Counted from the stretch's first letter, positions 46,667-59,699 are shown. The stretch is 64,000 bases of DNA from Trochalopteron elliotii (GCA_024734555.1 JANPWX010020113.1:43600-107599); one strand, 5' to 3'. The notes: a model not told the origin generated them from the letters alone. Numbers and translations are program-made.

Positions 46667-49282
46667 GAATACCTGGATGTGTCTGATGGCCTGGAGCCCC
46701 CTAAGCTCAGGATCTGACCTATCTCAGACAAGGTTCTGAAGCTGCCATTGTAGAAATGAACCTGCTTTAAGTCCAAGAGATCTCTGGGGAAAAAAAAACA
46801 ACCTAGGAATGGGGATTAAAATACTTTCTTAAAAATAATTAAACCCAGAGGTTTAGCAGTAACTGCAAAATGGATTAATTCCCAATTGTAGTTGCTTCTC
46901 ACTAAGCATCTGATGGCATGAGAGCCGACACACAGCACTCCTGTCAAACTGCACTAAATGAACTGATGGATTTTCTCCTCCAGCAGGATTAAAGCTGCCT
47001 CCCCAAAATTAAAGCTGTCTTTTTTCATGTAAGGAGTGCAGCACCAGAACTTGCTGGCGTGGTGAGCAAGCCGATCAGATGACTAATAGCCCTCGGTCAT
47101 GGAAATGATCCTTGAGGGCCGGTTGCAAATGCTCAGCAGTGATGAATGCATCTACCTACAGCAGAACCACCAGAGCCCTGGAGCACCATGGCCTGGCATT
47201 CCAGAGAGTGAGGCCTCAGGATCCCAGCTGTCCCTGGGAGGAACAGCTCTGTTCCTCTGAGGCTCCAGTCCTGGGGGAAGAGGCTGCAGTTAAAGCACTC
47301 ATCCCTGTCCATAGGGAGCAAGAGTCCCAGCTCTGGGAGAGAGTGGAACGTGAAAATCATTGGCATGGCAGACTCAAGGCAGCAGTCCACCACAGCTGCC
47401 ATTGTGAGGGGCACAAGCAAAAGGAGCAAAGTCACCAGGAACATGAGTTTTAAATAATGTCAATATATTCTCAAGGTGAGAGTTTGCTTTATGTAATTTC
47501 TCTGGGGCTCCGGTGGTCCTTTTGCTTAAGGTGGATGCACTTGTCATTGCTAATCAATTGCTAAATACCAGTACTATGATATTTTTTTGTGTCTGCACAG
47601 GCTGCTCCTCTGCAGCTGCTGACTTGGATGGAGCCTGGGACTTCAGCAGGAAAAATTATGAAAGGACCTGCACTTCCCAAGCTGCTCTTCAGGCAGCTCA
47701 TGGGTACGCATTAAATCATGAAAATCCCAGCAAGCTGCCAGCTCAAGCAATGCCTGTGTTATCTCTGGGGGGAAAGTGTCATTACCAGTCATCCATCATT
47801 GTGTAGGGGTTTGCTAAGGTAATTTTAATTCTCCTTCTTCAGGTGAGACCAGAGCTCGTGAGAGGGGTGGTGTGAGCAGGGAGAGCTGACTCAGCTGTGC
47901 AGCTCCGCAGTGGGAGGCAAGATTGAGTCTGCCTTGGTGGGAAGGATAAAACAGAATATGTTAGAAATCTAAAAAAGTGAAGGGAAAAGGAGAGCAGTAA
48001 CAGAAAAAAGGGAGCTTTCAACAACAGGGAAAGATGTGCAGGAGAAAAGATTCTTTGATATCTTTCCAAGAATGTCTCAGGTGATGGACACATCAGGCAG
48101 CATGCCCTCTGCCCTCAGATGCTCCCCATCTGGCACGGCCCCAGCTCCCAAATCATGCTTTGTAGAGTCTCAATGGTCTGGGATTTCTAATCTTTGTGTT
48201 GGCAATACTAGGGACAACCACTGTGGGCGCACAGTGGGCAGGCTGCACCTTCCCAGTGCTGGAACTGGGAGCAGAGCTGAGCCCTCTGGTTGCCTCTGGT
48301 TCTCTCTGGTCTCTGCACTTGCTGTGGTTGTGAATCTCAAACCTCAGGTCACAGTGATATTGTCATAAGCAACAAAAAGTGGTAATAAAGAAATTAAATC
48401 TATGTCAAAATCCATGGTTCTAATTACTCATATGCAGCATGACACCCCAGAATTGTAATTTCCAATTTCATCTTCAGTGGCTGACCACACATATGAATTC
48501 ATTCAAGTAGCAAGGAAGGAATTAAGTGTTAATTTTATAAAAAGGGAAGGCTACTAAGGATTTAAATTAGATTTTTAAATTAAGTATAAACCTGTAAACA
48601 GTCTTTCTGAGCGTTCCCAGCTTCTGTCATTGATTATTCCCTACAGCAATAAAACAAAATGGTATGAAGTGTCTGGCAAAGTGCCTAGGCATTACACCTG
48701 TGCAGCAGGACAGGAGATAGCCCGAGCTGGGAGCATCTGGAAGTGCTGGCAGGAGTAGGTGGGTTCAAGGTATGGCCTGGGCTGAGCATCATCCTTCATC
48801 CTCCACCAGGGCTGTACTAGGCAGCGAGGTATTGAGGCTGGTGTATCAAGTTTTAAATGGGGCTTTAAAAGCCCTTTCTCTAATGGAGCACCCGATCGTG
48901 CTCTGTAATTAAAGATCGCGGTCCCGGCAGCTCTGCCTGTGGAGAGGGAGGCAGACTCCGAGTGCTTCTGCTCACTGCCCTCTTATCTTCCTGGCGTGGC
49001 TGCGGAGGCTTCAGAGACCTGTCACAGCACAGATAAGGACAGAAGCAAATTAAGATTTAGGAATTTCTTCTGGGACCTTCCTAGGCAAAAAGAGTTTTTT
49101 AATTGGTTTTCAATTCTGCGGCAGCCAAAGGTCTTTAATTAGGTTTTACATCATTCTTCTTACATCATATATGTTTAGCCCACTGTGATTTGGTTTTCTT
49201 TAAACAGATAAAAATACACTATTTGTCTTTTTCTCCAAAAATCAAGGAGCTGAGTGATTTCATGTAGATGCTAATCAGCAAA
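46667..49282. other. Intergenic sequence with a small CpG cluster
   Basis: No gene recognised. The opposed open frames at 47112-47453 and 47133-47444 are mirror images of one sequence and show no domain. Around 48889-49010 there are about eight CpGs in a CpG-poor setting. Confidence 0.45.
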
Positions 49283-49288
49283 TTAAAA

Positions 49289-49508
49289 TGAATGGGCAAG
49301 GAGATCTCCTTTTTAATGCCTTTATTAAGGTCAGCTCTAGATGGGGGCCCGAGGGGTCGTGCAAACTGCTGCTGCTCCTGATGGACGACGTAGGGGAGGA
49401 GGTGTTCAGCTTTGCTGCACAGCAGAGCTGGGGCTTCCGTCCTCGCGAGAGTCCCTGGGAAGACGCTGGCTTGTTGACAAGTCTAGGGTAGGCATGCGGA
49501 GATGGTAC
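49289..49508 (-). repeat. 3' part of a minus-strand LTR, split by later insertions
   Basis: Read on the minus strand it has CTTAATAAAGGCATTAAAAAGG, resembling the polyadenylation region of family B, and ends CATTCA at 49289. At 49508 it is interrupted by another LTR. The rest of its body may continue at 50125-50144 and 50788-51060. It is GC- and CpG-richer than its flanks. The element's outer boundary was not found. Confidence 0.6.
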
Positions 49509-50124
49509 TGTTATAAATGGAATCACAAATCGGATTAATATAAAAACAATTTATTAGAAAAAAACGATCCCAATCACTAACAAAGAGAGAAACCACAATA
49601 AGGACGGACAGCGCAGCCCTGGGTGGACAGGGATCTGTAACCTAAGGTACAGATTTCCCAAATCCACACAGAGCGAACTGCTGCTTGGGGTCTTATAGGG
49701 CTTTTCGTGTCCCGAGGCAAAACAGGTGTGGAGCATAGTCCGATAAAGAGTCCAAATACAATGTTGAATGAATTTCCCGGATTCGTCGAGCCCTGTGAAT
49801 AGCGATACGGGAAGGCTCTTTTCACCTGCGTATCAAGCTTATCAATTTTTGATTGCATTTGCGGGTGGGTTCCGGAGAGGAGTCTTCTCAGCCCGATGTG
49901 TCGCTGATCATTATCTTAGCTGGCCAACTTCTTTGTCCCCCTTGATGGTCCTGGTTCTGCTCTTTGTCTTGGGCTGATGAGAGGTTGTGACTCGAGCAGC
50001 CGCCTGACTCGGGAAGGAATTTTTAAACAAACTACACTTTTTATATCTTTAAACTAACATTAATAAAACATATATTTCTATATTTTTCTGCACGAATTTT
50101 TACCCCAATGATACATTTATTACA
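49509..50124 (-). mobile_element. Solo LTR (family D), nested
   Basis: Flanked by GTAC on both sides (49505-49508 and 50125-50128), a 4-bp target duplication as in class I elements. The plus-strand ends are TGTTATAAATGG and ATACATTTATTACA, which are near-inverted repeats. On the minus strand a TATA motif CCTATAAGACC lies near 49695 and CTAATAAATTG near 49548, in the right order and about 140 bases apart. Length is 616 bp. Confidence 0.82.
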
Positions 50125-50144
50125 GTACTATTTAAGTCATGGTG

Positions 50145-50781
50145 TGAAAAATGAGGTTTAAAACAACTCTTAAAAATTAAAGTATAAAGTTAGAAGTTAT
50201 TAGTTATAGAATTGTAAAGTTAAATGTTAGAAACTGTTTGTACTCATTTTATAATATATCTTTGTGGCCTGTCAGGCAAGCATGTCGTTTCCATGGCAAC
50301 GTAAGACTCCTACACCTCTCTACTCTGCCTGGCTACTTCACCCCCCCCTCCCTACTCATCGAGAACCATACTCTAACACCCCTTATGGTAATTAAGAATC
50401 CCAGGATGCAACGCCTCAGAAAAATTGGGACAACTTCCAAAACAAACAGTAATTAAGTCTCTTTTGCAACAACTTAAAACAAAAGGAATGGCAGCCAACT
50501 AATGCCTGAAACTTTGATCTTGCTGTGACCAGAAAAACATTCTAAACAATTGACTCCTCGGTAGAACCATGTCGAAATGGAATTGTCAGGAGCATGCTGC
50601 CGTGAGGGGAGAGGCTAATTCCCCACTCGGCTGTGTGCAGCAGCAGAGTGCCCAGCCCCCCTCTCCTTCTCAGCACTACGGTGGAGGCCACCCCACCCCC
50701 CCAGGCGCTTGTTTCTAAAAGAGCTGATATTTTAATAAAGGCATTTAAAGGAGGAAACATCGTCTCCTGCCATTTTTATCA
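50145..50781 (+). mobile_element. Solo LTR, family B, nested
   Basis: A perfect 6-bp duplication ATGGTG flanks it (50139-50144 and 50782-50787). It begins TGAAAAATGAGG and ends CCATTTTTATCA, 637 bp. It carries TTTAATAAAGGCATTTAAAG near 50735 and aligns with the reverse complement of 7887-8545. It sits 20 bases from the family D LTR, both apparently inside an older element. Confidence 0.9.
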
Positions 50782-50787
50782 ATGGTG

Positions 50788-51170
50788 ACAAGACACGGAG
50801 CCCCAGCAGGTAGCCTTATGTTTTCCCTGCTCACTGACGTAGTTTGGAGTCCGGTCTGGACAATGGCTCGCTTGTTCTAAGAGGTTTTAGGTATCAATTC
50901 TACTTCCTCTGGGGGCTAAGGCCCATGGGAGTCCTCTTTATTTGCATGCCGGGTGGTGTCATCGGTTGCCATGCGGGGAGCAGTAGGGGCAGGGGCGATT
51001 CGATGGGAAGGATACAGTTTCAAAGAAGGGGATCCAGAGGTAAGTAGCATTTAACAGAGAAAACATTTAGGAAAGGCATTTGCAATTACAATAACAATAG
51101 GTCTGAGGTAAATGGTATTTAACAGAGAAAGCCTTACAACAGGTAAGGTAAATAGTATCTAACTGAAAAG
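50788..51170. repeat. Remnant of the older retroviral element, with a short direct repeat
   Basis: Continues the GC/CpG-rich character of 49289-49508 after removal of the two nested LTRs. At 51041, 51108 and 51146 there are three related units: GTAAGTAGCATTTAACAGAG, GTAAATGGTATTTAACAGAG and GTAAATAGTATCTAACTGAA. The element's right boundary is not resolved. Confidence 0.45.
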
Positions 51171-51369
51171 GCACTTTACAATATCAACATTCAACTGAAT
51201 TCAGGAACTTGTATTTTTTTTCTTACAAAATGAATTGTTGAAACTTAAGCCTGCTAAAGACAATGCTTTAGTCTAATGTGTTGCAGTCTGTTTAAGCTAC
51301 AGTTTATTCAAGTTTGTTCAAGTTTTAAAAGTTTCTATGGTTATGGTGTCTTTTATTTAGTCTAAGTCT

Positions 51370-51720
51370 GGAATTCGGTCTCAAAACCTGCTTGTGCCAG
51401 TCATCCAAACCTCAGCCCATTTTTCCTGAAACTTCTCCCTCAAACCAAATTTGATTCGCCTGTATGTGTTTTCCTTTCATTGATTTTTCATTGGTCCACA
51501 AATTTATGTTTACCTCTTATTGTTTCCCTGCGATTGGCCAGAGGTGACCACGAGCCCGATCCCATAGAGCATATAGCCCGCCGTGTCTGCGCTTTCGGGG
51601 TCTGTCTGGCTGTCTGTCTGATTCGGTGATTCAGGTAATAAAAATCCTTGGATCTGAGACAGTAGATCTCCCTTCCTCATTCCCTGTCCTCTGCCTGCAC
51701 TGAAGAAAGGTTTCTAAGCA
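51370..51720 (+). repeat. Probable LTR 3' portion (promoter, R and U5)
   Basis: Contains two CCAAT-type motifs (CATTGGTCC at about 51490, GATTGGCCAG at about 51533), a TATA-like CATATAGCC at about 51571, a CpG-rich stretch, and TAATAAAAATCC at about 51636. The order and spacing fit an LTR on the plus strand. No termini or target duplication were identified, so ends are approximate. Confidence 0.55.
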
Positions 51721-53930
51721 GCTGAACTGAAAAGTTCAGTGACGCCCTGCTCCGCAGCTCGGAGTAGGTGTCCCACTCAATATTGCCCGTGCGGAAAACA
51801 GAGCTGGCACAGAGATTCCTACCACGGCAATACTAATGCTGCTATATTTAGCTTGTCTGGTAAACGTAGTATTAAAAGCCTGATAACTTTATTTTTAATT
51901 ATGCTTTTTCTACTTGTACTATGTAGCTGGCAAACTGGCTTTATAGTTTTCATCTGAAGCTCCCTTTTTAAACTCACTTTCTCAATTTTTAAAATCTTTA
52001 AAACAGCCTTACAAATACCCTACTTTGCGGAGCTCTGCTGTAGCACTGACACTTTACAGAGTTAATTTTGGCAAAAATACAAAAAATAAAAATATGCTTG
52101 TATAAGCCTTAATCAATTGGTATTTTAAGTGGAGCTCTTGATCTGCAGAGTGATACCTGAAACTGGTGGGTGCTGGCTTTCATCCAGGCTGGTGAATGGA
52201 CCTCCAAATCCCATTCCCTGTGCCTGGTGCCTGGGGCAGCACAGCCTCTGCGGGGTAAGCCCTGACCAACACCTTCCAAAATCAGTAAAAATGGTACTTC
52301 TGTCCTGAGCAGATTTAAGGTTGGACCAAAAATCCATCAATACTCTGCTAGGAGTCCAGGTGGTGGATGATTGCTCAACTCCAGACAATATATTTGTTAA
52401 CTCCAACCAACCAAGGTGTAACCACACTGTCACTCATCCTGTCTGGCTGAATATGAACCAACTCCTGAGATTAAATTATTTTCTGGGTGTTTCTATTGAT
52501 TTAACTGGAATTACTAGGACTGAGTGCTGCTCTGCTATATGCATGTTGTCAGAAAATAAACTTATTAGTAGCTGGGGAGATTTGTCTCTGAATACTGATT
52601 TTCTCTATCCCCAAAAGCATTTTTATGCCCAAAATCTGCAATGGTTTTGGAAGTTGCTCTCTCCCATGTTCACATCTGCATGTGGATGATGTGATGATGT
52701 GTCTTAGTAGTGCAGTTGGTCTTAATCATGGTACAGGCAAAAAATGTGGGTGAATGTGTGAGTGAAGATGAGCCTGGGGAGCTTCTCGGGACAAATGCCC
52801 TGCTCAGAGGACCATCTCATCTTCATCCAGAAAATGTAGCACCTACCTGGGGTGAAACTGCAGCTGCCAGCACCTCTCCAGCACCATCCATGGACACCAT
52901 GGATGCTGTTTTCCTCCTTGTGACCAGCAGTGCCATTTTGGTAACACTTCCAGTCCCCACAACTTACACAAAACACTGGATTCCTTGGACATGGGTCCCC
53001 TGTGCTGGACCCACATTCCCTGTGCCTGTTCAGCTCCCGGCAGTGCAAAACAGGAGGTTAACACCAATTGCAATAAGGGCTTAGGGCTTATGTTAAGAAA
53101 TAAATTGCAGTACATGGGCTTTATCCAGAGGAGAAAACCTCAAACCTGTGGTTAAATCTCATTAGTTCCAGTATTTAAATTATTATTTAAAATTATTATT
53201 CCATCTGCATGGTAAAAATTGCTGGCTTTGCTAGTAATTCCCTTGAAGAAAAGCCCTTACATGTGCACCTGGGTGCTGCAGGGTCTGAAGGGAGATGCTG
53301 CTGCTTCTCGTTTGTGGAATGGGACAGGCCTTGTGCTATAATACTGTTGAATGTGAGTTAGATAATGAATCTATGTTCATTAGTCAGCATCCATGGCTAT
53401 ACAGTTTGTTTCACCCTCTTTCCATGCTATCTGATGGATTTTCTTTCAGGATAGCCCCAGTTCAGCACACCTGCCTGCTATGCTGAACACATCAGGGCAG
53501 CAGGAAAAAGTCCCCTGAATTTGTCTCCACTCTTCTTCCAAGGAGGAGTTCATGTCCCACCAGTGCTCTCTGGGAGGTTCAGTGCTCCCCAACACCTTGA
53601 GAGTGGCTTTGTTGCTGCCTCCCTGCCTATGTTTCAGCCACTCATTACTGTTTAGGGGCTGCTGGGAGGATCAGCATTAAAATGGATAAAAATGTGTATT
53701 TGGCAAGGGAAAGGCTTTGGATTGTATGTGCAGTGTGTTGTACAAAGGGCTGATAGGTGACCTAAGTGTCTACAGTGCTCCTGGTCTTCCTTGGGACTGC
53801 TCTAAGACAGTTTGGAGGGCAGATTTCCTTGTGTGGAGGCAGATAAGCTTGCCAAGCCTCTCCCCTGAAGGGATGTCTCTTGAATGGGCTGTGATAAGCT
53901 CATCTCAACCCTCCCCAGGAGAGATACCTG
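51721..53930. other. Intergenic sequence, nothing firmly recognised
   Basis: Bases 51721-51850 are CpG-richer and may belong to the adjacent retroviral element. The open frames at 52710-53084 and its mirror 52722-53048 show no recognisable domain. Confidence 0.45.
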
Positions 53931-53931
53931 T

Positions 53932-54470
53932 GGTGGTGGGTTTTGTTAAGCTGTTTTGGAGTTATGTATCCCAATGGTTCATCCCTGCTCCCCCCCCCGA
54001 TAAATCAGTTACCGTCCAATGGTATCTCCTCCCCTGTCCTTTGTCCATCTCTCCTGACCCTGCCCTTGCTCTGGAAGCTTTGGTCAGCTGTCCATCTACC
54101 TCCTGACCCTGCCCTATGTTATAGAAAAATACCTGTCAGTCCAGCCTGGGGCCAATCACCTTCCTGTCTCACACCCTCTACCCCCCCCCCCCCCGGTTTA
54201 AAAGTGGGCGTGTGGGCTTTGTTCAATCTCTTTTCCATCCCCTCCTCTTGGGGAATAAAGATCTCTGAGAAACCATACAGAAAAGAGCCTTCTCTGATCC
54301 TTGCTCTGAAACCTAGACACTGCAGCATCTGTTTCTGTATAAGAACAACCTTGTTCTGCACCATTACCCGAGACTGCAGGCAGATTGGGGAACAGCCCCT
54401 GGCACTGCCAGGAATCAGAGCTAGCTGGGGATCTACTGGCCAGTGTCACCTTTGGACAAAATTAGCAAAT
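53932..54470 (+). mobile_element. Probable LTR of a class I-like retrovirus
   Basis: From TGTGGTGGGTTTTGTTAAGC onward it has CCAATGG (about 53971 and 54017), CCAATCAC (about 54154), a TATA-like GGTTTAAAAGTGGGCG (about 54195) and GAATAAAGATC (about 54253). Downstream of the signal lies TCTCTGATCCTTGCTCTG. The order CCAAT, TATA, polyadenylation signal is the LTR pattern. A pyrimidine-rich C run lies at 54181-54194. No target duplication was found, so the ends are estimates. Confidence 0.6.
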
Positions 54471-54479
54471 TGAGTGTGC

Positions 54480-57400
54480 TGAGAAGTTCTGGGTGTTTTG
54501 CTTTCTATCCTGGGAAATGTTTCCAGAGGAGCGCATGCTCAGCAAAATCTGTTGCTTGATGCTGACTCCACAGCTGATCCAAAATAGCAGTAATTTTTCC
54601 ATAGATATTTATAAAAAGGTTTTCATGCTTAAAAAATCCTGTGGAAATACTTCTATTAATTTCTGTTTATGCCCTGTCTTGTATTTTTTTTTTCTTTTTG
54701 GCCTTCTTTGAAAATTGTGGTATTTTCAGTTTAAAAATTCAGTGGGAAAGAGTGAAAAATGCCACCTGTTTTTCTTCTTTTTCTCTGCGAAAACTGCAGT
54801 TTCTGACAAGCAGATGTTCTTTATCAGATGAGAGAGGCTGGGTGGCTCTGCCTGCCCTTGGAAGAGCTCAGGAGTCTCTGTGCCCCAGATTGCTGCAGTT
54901 TGGGATCCTGCTCAGGTCCCTCAGCTCACCTTGAAGTTGCAGAGGGACCGGGATGGTTTTGGAGGCAAAACCATCACCTCCCCCAATCCAGGCACTACTC
55001 CTGCTCTGGGGAAGTCCTGCAGTGGCAGTGAGCAGGGTGTCTGCATCCCCCACGCTTCATCTGGGTGCCAGGTTGCTCCTGTCTGAGCTTTGGTCCTCCA
55101 GCACGGGACTCATGGGGTACAGAGGTGCTGCTGCTTTAGGAATGAGCTGCTGTTTGTCTCAGTGGACACTGTCATGTGAAGGGAGTGTGGGAGCATAATG
55201 ACTCCAGCATAAATGGGAGAGCATTAAAATTAACGGGGTTTGTTCCTGTAATAGGTAGCTCATTAGGGTGAGTGCTAAGCTTGTCTCACTGTGGTGCTCT
55301 GGTCCAGAAACTGCCCTGGCTGAGCCTTCCTGGCACTGGAGCAGGACCTGCCTCAGCCCCAGGTGCCTGTCCTGGCTGTGCCGCTGCTCCTGCTCACCTC
55401 TGTCCCAGCTGAGCTGAGGAAATCCTGCAAACTTCCAAGGGTTTGGTGACCACAGGAAGGTCACTACAGGGCCTCCTGGCTTGGTGCAGGAGTTGCTGTC
55501 AACCCTGTGTGGACTAAACCCTTTGTACCATCTGAGCCTTTTTGGTGCACCCTGTGAGAGAGAGCCCTTGAAGACATAGGCTTCAGCATCTAGCATTATA
55601 AAACCCCTTTTTCCTCCACTGCTTGATTATTTAGAGGTGAAATGTTTCTGGGAGGCAAATGAGAGCATCTCATATTCCTTGTTTTGCACAGAGAAGCTCA
55701 AAAGTCACCTGGCCCCCAGGCTCAGTCCCAACAGCAGCAATACACTGACCTGTACAGGACTGGTTAGCCTGGCATCAGCCTGGGCAGTGATTGAATGCTA
55801 AGTCACATGCACTGAAGACACTTCAGCAGCAATTCTGATAGCTCTTCAAGAGCAATGGTTCTGGTAGAGTGGCTTTTGATTTGTTCCTAGCCCATACGTC
55901 TCTCCTCTTCAGCGTGGTGGTAGAAATTGCTTCATTATGAACTATTTCACTGCAGCAGATTTCAAAAGTTTGGGAATTAGAATCAAATTGCACTGTTAAT
56001 TGCTTTTCCCCCAGATCTTGAGTCTTTAGGAGCTGAAGTATATTTTTTATTCTTCCTTCACATGGGCCTGTGTCAGTGATCACCTGCTCGATGTAGAGCA
56101 GAGATGAGCCAAGCTGTGCCTCTTTGCAAGGCATTCTCTGTTTTATCTGTACCAGTTCCTCTGATATCACCTTTTCTCTGACTCTCAGCCTGACCGTTTC
56201 AAGGTTTTAGAAAAAAAAAGAAAAGCCTGGTAATACAGTGCAGTTTGACACAGGTTTGATGTTATGTCTCCCTCTGTAAGACAGCTCTTGCCTTGAACAT
56301 GAGCCTGGCATGTTCCTTGAACACTATAGCTGCTTCATGGACCAGGATCCTTAATGACAATTATGAGCTGGATTGTCATCACTGATAATGCCCTTGCTCT
56401 GAGAAATCTCATTTCAGCACAGCCTGCTGGTAATCCCAATGGAACTGGTTCCTGCTCTTAATTCCCAGCCACTGTCTTCAAGCAGTAACTCACTTAAGGA
56501 CATTTCACTGACTGCCACACTCTGGATAGGTGAGGACAAGTGTGTTTCCCCAGTCCAAGGAAGCTTTCTTATAAGGAATCGTGCTATTGGTCAGGCATGA
56601 TTTCCCATGGATGAAAATACATAGCATTTTATTGTTTCCCACTTGTTTTTATCCTGTTGTTTTACAGCTGATTGTTACATTCTGACAAAACAACAGAAAT
56701 GCTGTTCTGCTAATCAGACTTATCACAAATGTACAGCCTCCCCAGTACTGACAATTAGCAAGTGTTCTTCAGATGAAAGTGATTGTCCAATATGGGAACA
56801 TCGATAAAGCAATAGGGTGATTAACGAAACACTGAAAATGTATGGATAAATCTGAAGCTATCTGATCTGGCTCTTCACAAAGCAAGCAAGCAAATAATAA
56901 GGTTAGTCAGAGGACAGATTCATCACCGTCATGAAACCGAATTGGTTTTTATAGGATTGTGTAATTGAAAAGATTCTTGTGGGATGATCTGACTAGAGGT
57001 CAATGAGATGTGACTGAAGATGTTTGGGAGACTGCAGCTTCTTCACTGTAGCCTGCAGTAATTACTTGGAGCAAGAAAGGTAGTCAATACCCACGTACAT
57101 CTGTTGTTCATGCTGCCTGTAAGTCATTCAATCTCATATGTGCATTTCTTCAAGGGTATTTTTTGGTTCTCTGCACTGTGGCAGAGGAACAACAGAAAAA
57201 GATATGCCTTAATAGGAGTTTGCATTGATTCCTGCACCAGAGAACTGCTGAGGGGATGGCAGGCTGTGCTGTGCAAGCACTGCTCTCCATGAAGAGTGGT
57301 TTGGGCTGTTTGGGGGAGGTGGTGTTGGTCAGAAATAGGAAAAGGATTACAAGGAAGCCTGGATTAAACTTCTCCCAGGATAAAGCTAACAACTGTATCT

Positions 57401-59190
57401 AAGCATAGTGGAATTTCACAGTGCAATTTTGCCTCTTGTTACTGTATCAGCTATCTTTGGCCTCTGAAGAGTTGGGCATCTTCCCTTAGAGCCTGTTAAT
57501 TTTCTGCAGCTCCCTGTTTCAAGGGTGTTTCTGGATCTAGCCACCTATCTCTGACCAATTCATATATTTCAGTCTATAAGATTTCCTAGATATCTTCCTG
57601 GCACAAATGAGAAATTTGACAATACAGAGACCACATGGGTTGTCTGATCCTAAGCTTTCTCACTCCAGAAAGCAGGGAGGTGATTTCAGGTATCAGCTAT
57701 TCTTGCTGTTGTCTCTGTCTCAATTTGTTTCTTGCCAAGGGCTGGAAAGTGGGTTGCTATTGTCTTAGGCTGCTGTTGGAAGTATCGCTTCCATACCTAA
57801 TTATGTATAAAATCAGACTGGTTTTTTAGACACTTTGAAGTTTTTACAAGCATGACATAGAGTAAGAATAGTACAGAAATAGACCAATATTTCCCCTTAC
57901 TTTGAAATTACTAAATGTACATCTAATTGCAAAGTGATTAAGACAGTCACCACAATTTGTCTCTTCTGAACATAGTTTTCAAGCAGTATAAATACTCTTA
58001 AATATAAAGCATTTTACAAATAGGAGAGCAGGAGCTATGAAGTTGGGCTCTCTGTGCAGTCTGAATTTTATACTGAACTTCAAGTTGCCTTTCAGTAAGT
58101 GACAGCATTACATAAAACAGCAAAGCCTTTCTGTGTGCTGCATGGAAAAAAAGATATACCTGCTTAAAAAAGCAGAATCAATGATGGAAGACATTGCTTA
58201 GTTGTCTGTTTCTACAACTTTTCCTAGTCTTTTTTTAATAATCATTTATTTCTAAGTTGTAGGATTAATGCCTGAACTGCTTTAAAATGAGGACCTGGGG
58301 ATGCTCCAAGGTTAGCAATCACATATTTTTCATTTTTAAATGTTCTATTTCAGTTAATAAAAGCTATTGCACCCAGTGATAACAGTTACCCAGAACATCA
58401 GATAATAGGTTTAATGGAGCTTTGATTTCAAAATACTTGCCTTGAATGACAATATGCAAAGTTAAATAAATGATGGATGAGCAAGATTAAATGGAACAGA
58501 ACTCTAATCTGCCTTACATAATATAGGAGACATTAATATAATTCTAAATACCTGTAGTTAAAGGCTATGAATGTCATAGTCAAGGAGAACACAATGCCAC
58601 TGGCAAACCTTAATTTGTGGTCTGGGCATAGTTTCACACAAGCAGGAGCCCCTGAGCAAGCTGGATTTGGAAGCTGAATGCCTGAACACATCCATAGGAA
58701 AGCACATGCCTGTTTAACTCAATGGTAGCAGCAGCTCATGGACATGTGGGTTAATTTTGGGTTAAAACCCAGGTCTTGTTGGGTTCCTCTAGACTTGCTC
58801 TGCCCTCCAGTCCACTGGGCCCTTAGTGTTACAGGAGTTGTGTCCTTCATAATGGCCACTTTTGGAAGATGAATGAGATTTCTGCAGAAATCCTTAAATT
58901 GCCTTTTTAAATCCCTTCAGGTGTGAAGAGAGCTGCTGGGAGAAGGTGCTCTTACCCCACCGCCGATTTAAGCAAAGGCACTCAGTATCATTTTGGAAAT
59001 TATGCAAGGTTGGTGAACCTGGAAGTGCTTCAAAACTATTTTAAAGAGATCCATGAAGGTCATTCAGGGATTTATAAATCTAAGAAATGTTAGGTAAGTG
59101 TTGGGAAAGATGAGACAGGAAAAGCTTACAGATATGATTGCTTGGCAAGAGATTCTAAAAATATAAAACCTGTGAGTGAAATAGAAATGA
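54480..59190. other. Intergenic sequence, no gene recognised
   Basis: Moderately GC-rich around 54830-55560, with overlapping open frames on both strands but no domain, splice pattern or start context that would support a gene. The remainder is AT-rich unique sequence. Confidence 0.45.
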
Positions 59191-59204
59191 AAGCTAGCTT
59201 TGAG

Positions 59205-59695
59205 ATGTAGGCATGGCAGGCAGGAAGACGGTGATTATCTGGAGATGGGTTGAGTGACAGCAAACAAAGGGACACCAAGGGACCCAAGAGTGTAGCCCCA
59301 TCAAGGTATCAGGGAGAAGGTAGATAAGAAAGTCTTTAGAGTTTAGAATACAGTGATATGGTAATATAGCAGTTCTCATAGGCTGTATGTAAATTCTGTA
59401 GGATTTGTATCTCGTGCTGGTTGGTTACTGTAAATTAGAATATTCAACACAAAAGGAGATATAATGTATTGTAACAAGGACCTTGCTCTCTTGTTTGCTC
59501 TTGCTCTTGCTCTTGCTCTTACCTCTTACCCTCTTGCTCTCTCTCTCCCTCTCTGGGCATCCCTTCAGCTGAGGCTGGTGGCTGAAGGCAAGGCCCTTTT
59601 ACCCACGACCCATGCAATAAAACCACGTGTTCCTAGAGTGTCTCAGGTCTGCAGAGTTCCCTCTCCCTGCTGTCAACAGATGCTCCTACAGGTAA
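59205..59695 (+). repeat. Possible LTR with a CTTGCT repeat
   Basis: Begins near TGTAGGCATGGCAGG and has a TATA-like GATATAATG at about 59457, a CTCTTG/CTTGCT pyrimidine repeat (59482-59550), CAATAAAACCACG at about 59615 and CTCCTACA near the end. The arrangement fits an LTR on the plus strand, but no target duplication was recognised and no second copy exists in this window. Confidence 0.5.
59495..59520 (+). repeat. (TTGCTC)n short tandem repeat
   Basis: About four units of TTGCTC inside the possible LTR, followed by a CTCT-rich tract. Confidence 0.85.
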
Positions 59696-59699
59696 GACT

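Noticed and set aside
47112..47453. Mirror-image frames on both strands, possible small gene
   Set aside because: The two frames overlap almost fully on opposite strands, with no domain or splice pattern, which indicates chance.
51722..51742. Perfect hairpin CTGAACT-GAAA-AGTTCAG
   Set aside because: A 7-bp stem alone is expected by chance in 64 kb and has no supporting context.
54119..54473. Open frames on both strands in the C-rich region
   Set aside because: They overlap the CCAAT/TATA/AATAAA layout of a probable LTR and have no domain.
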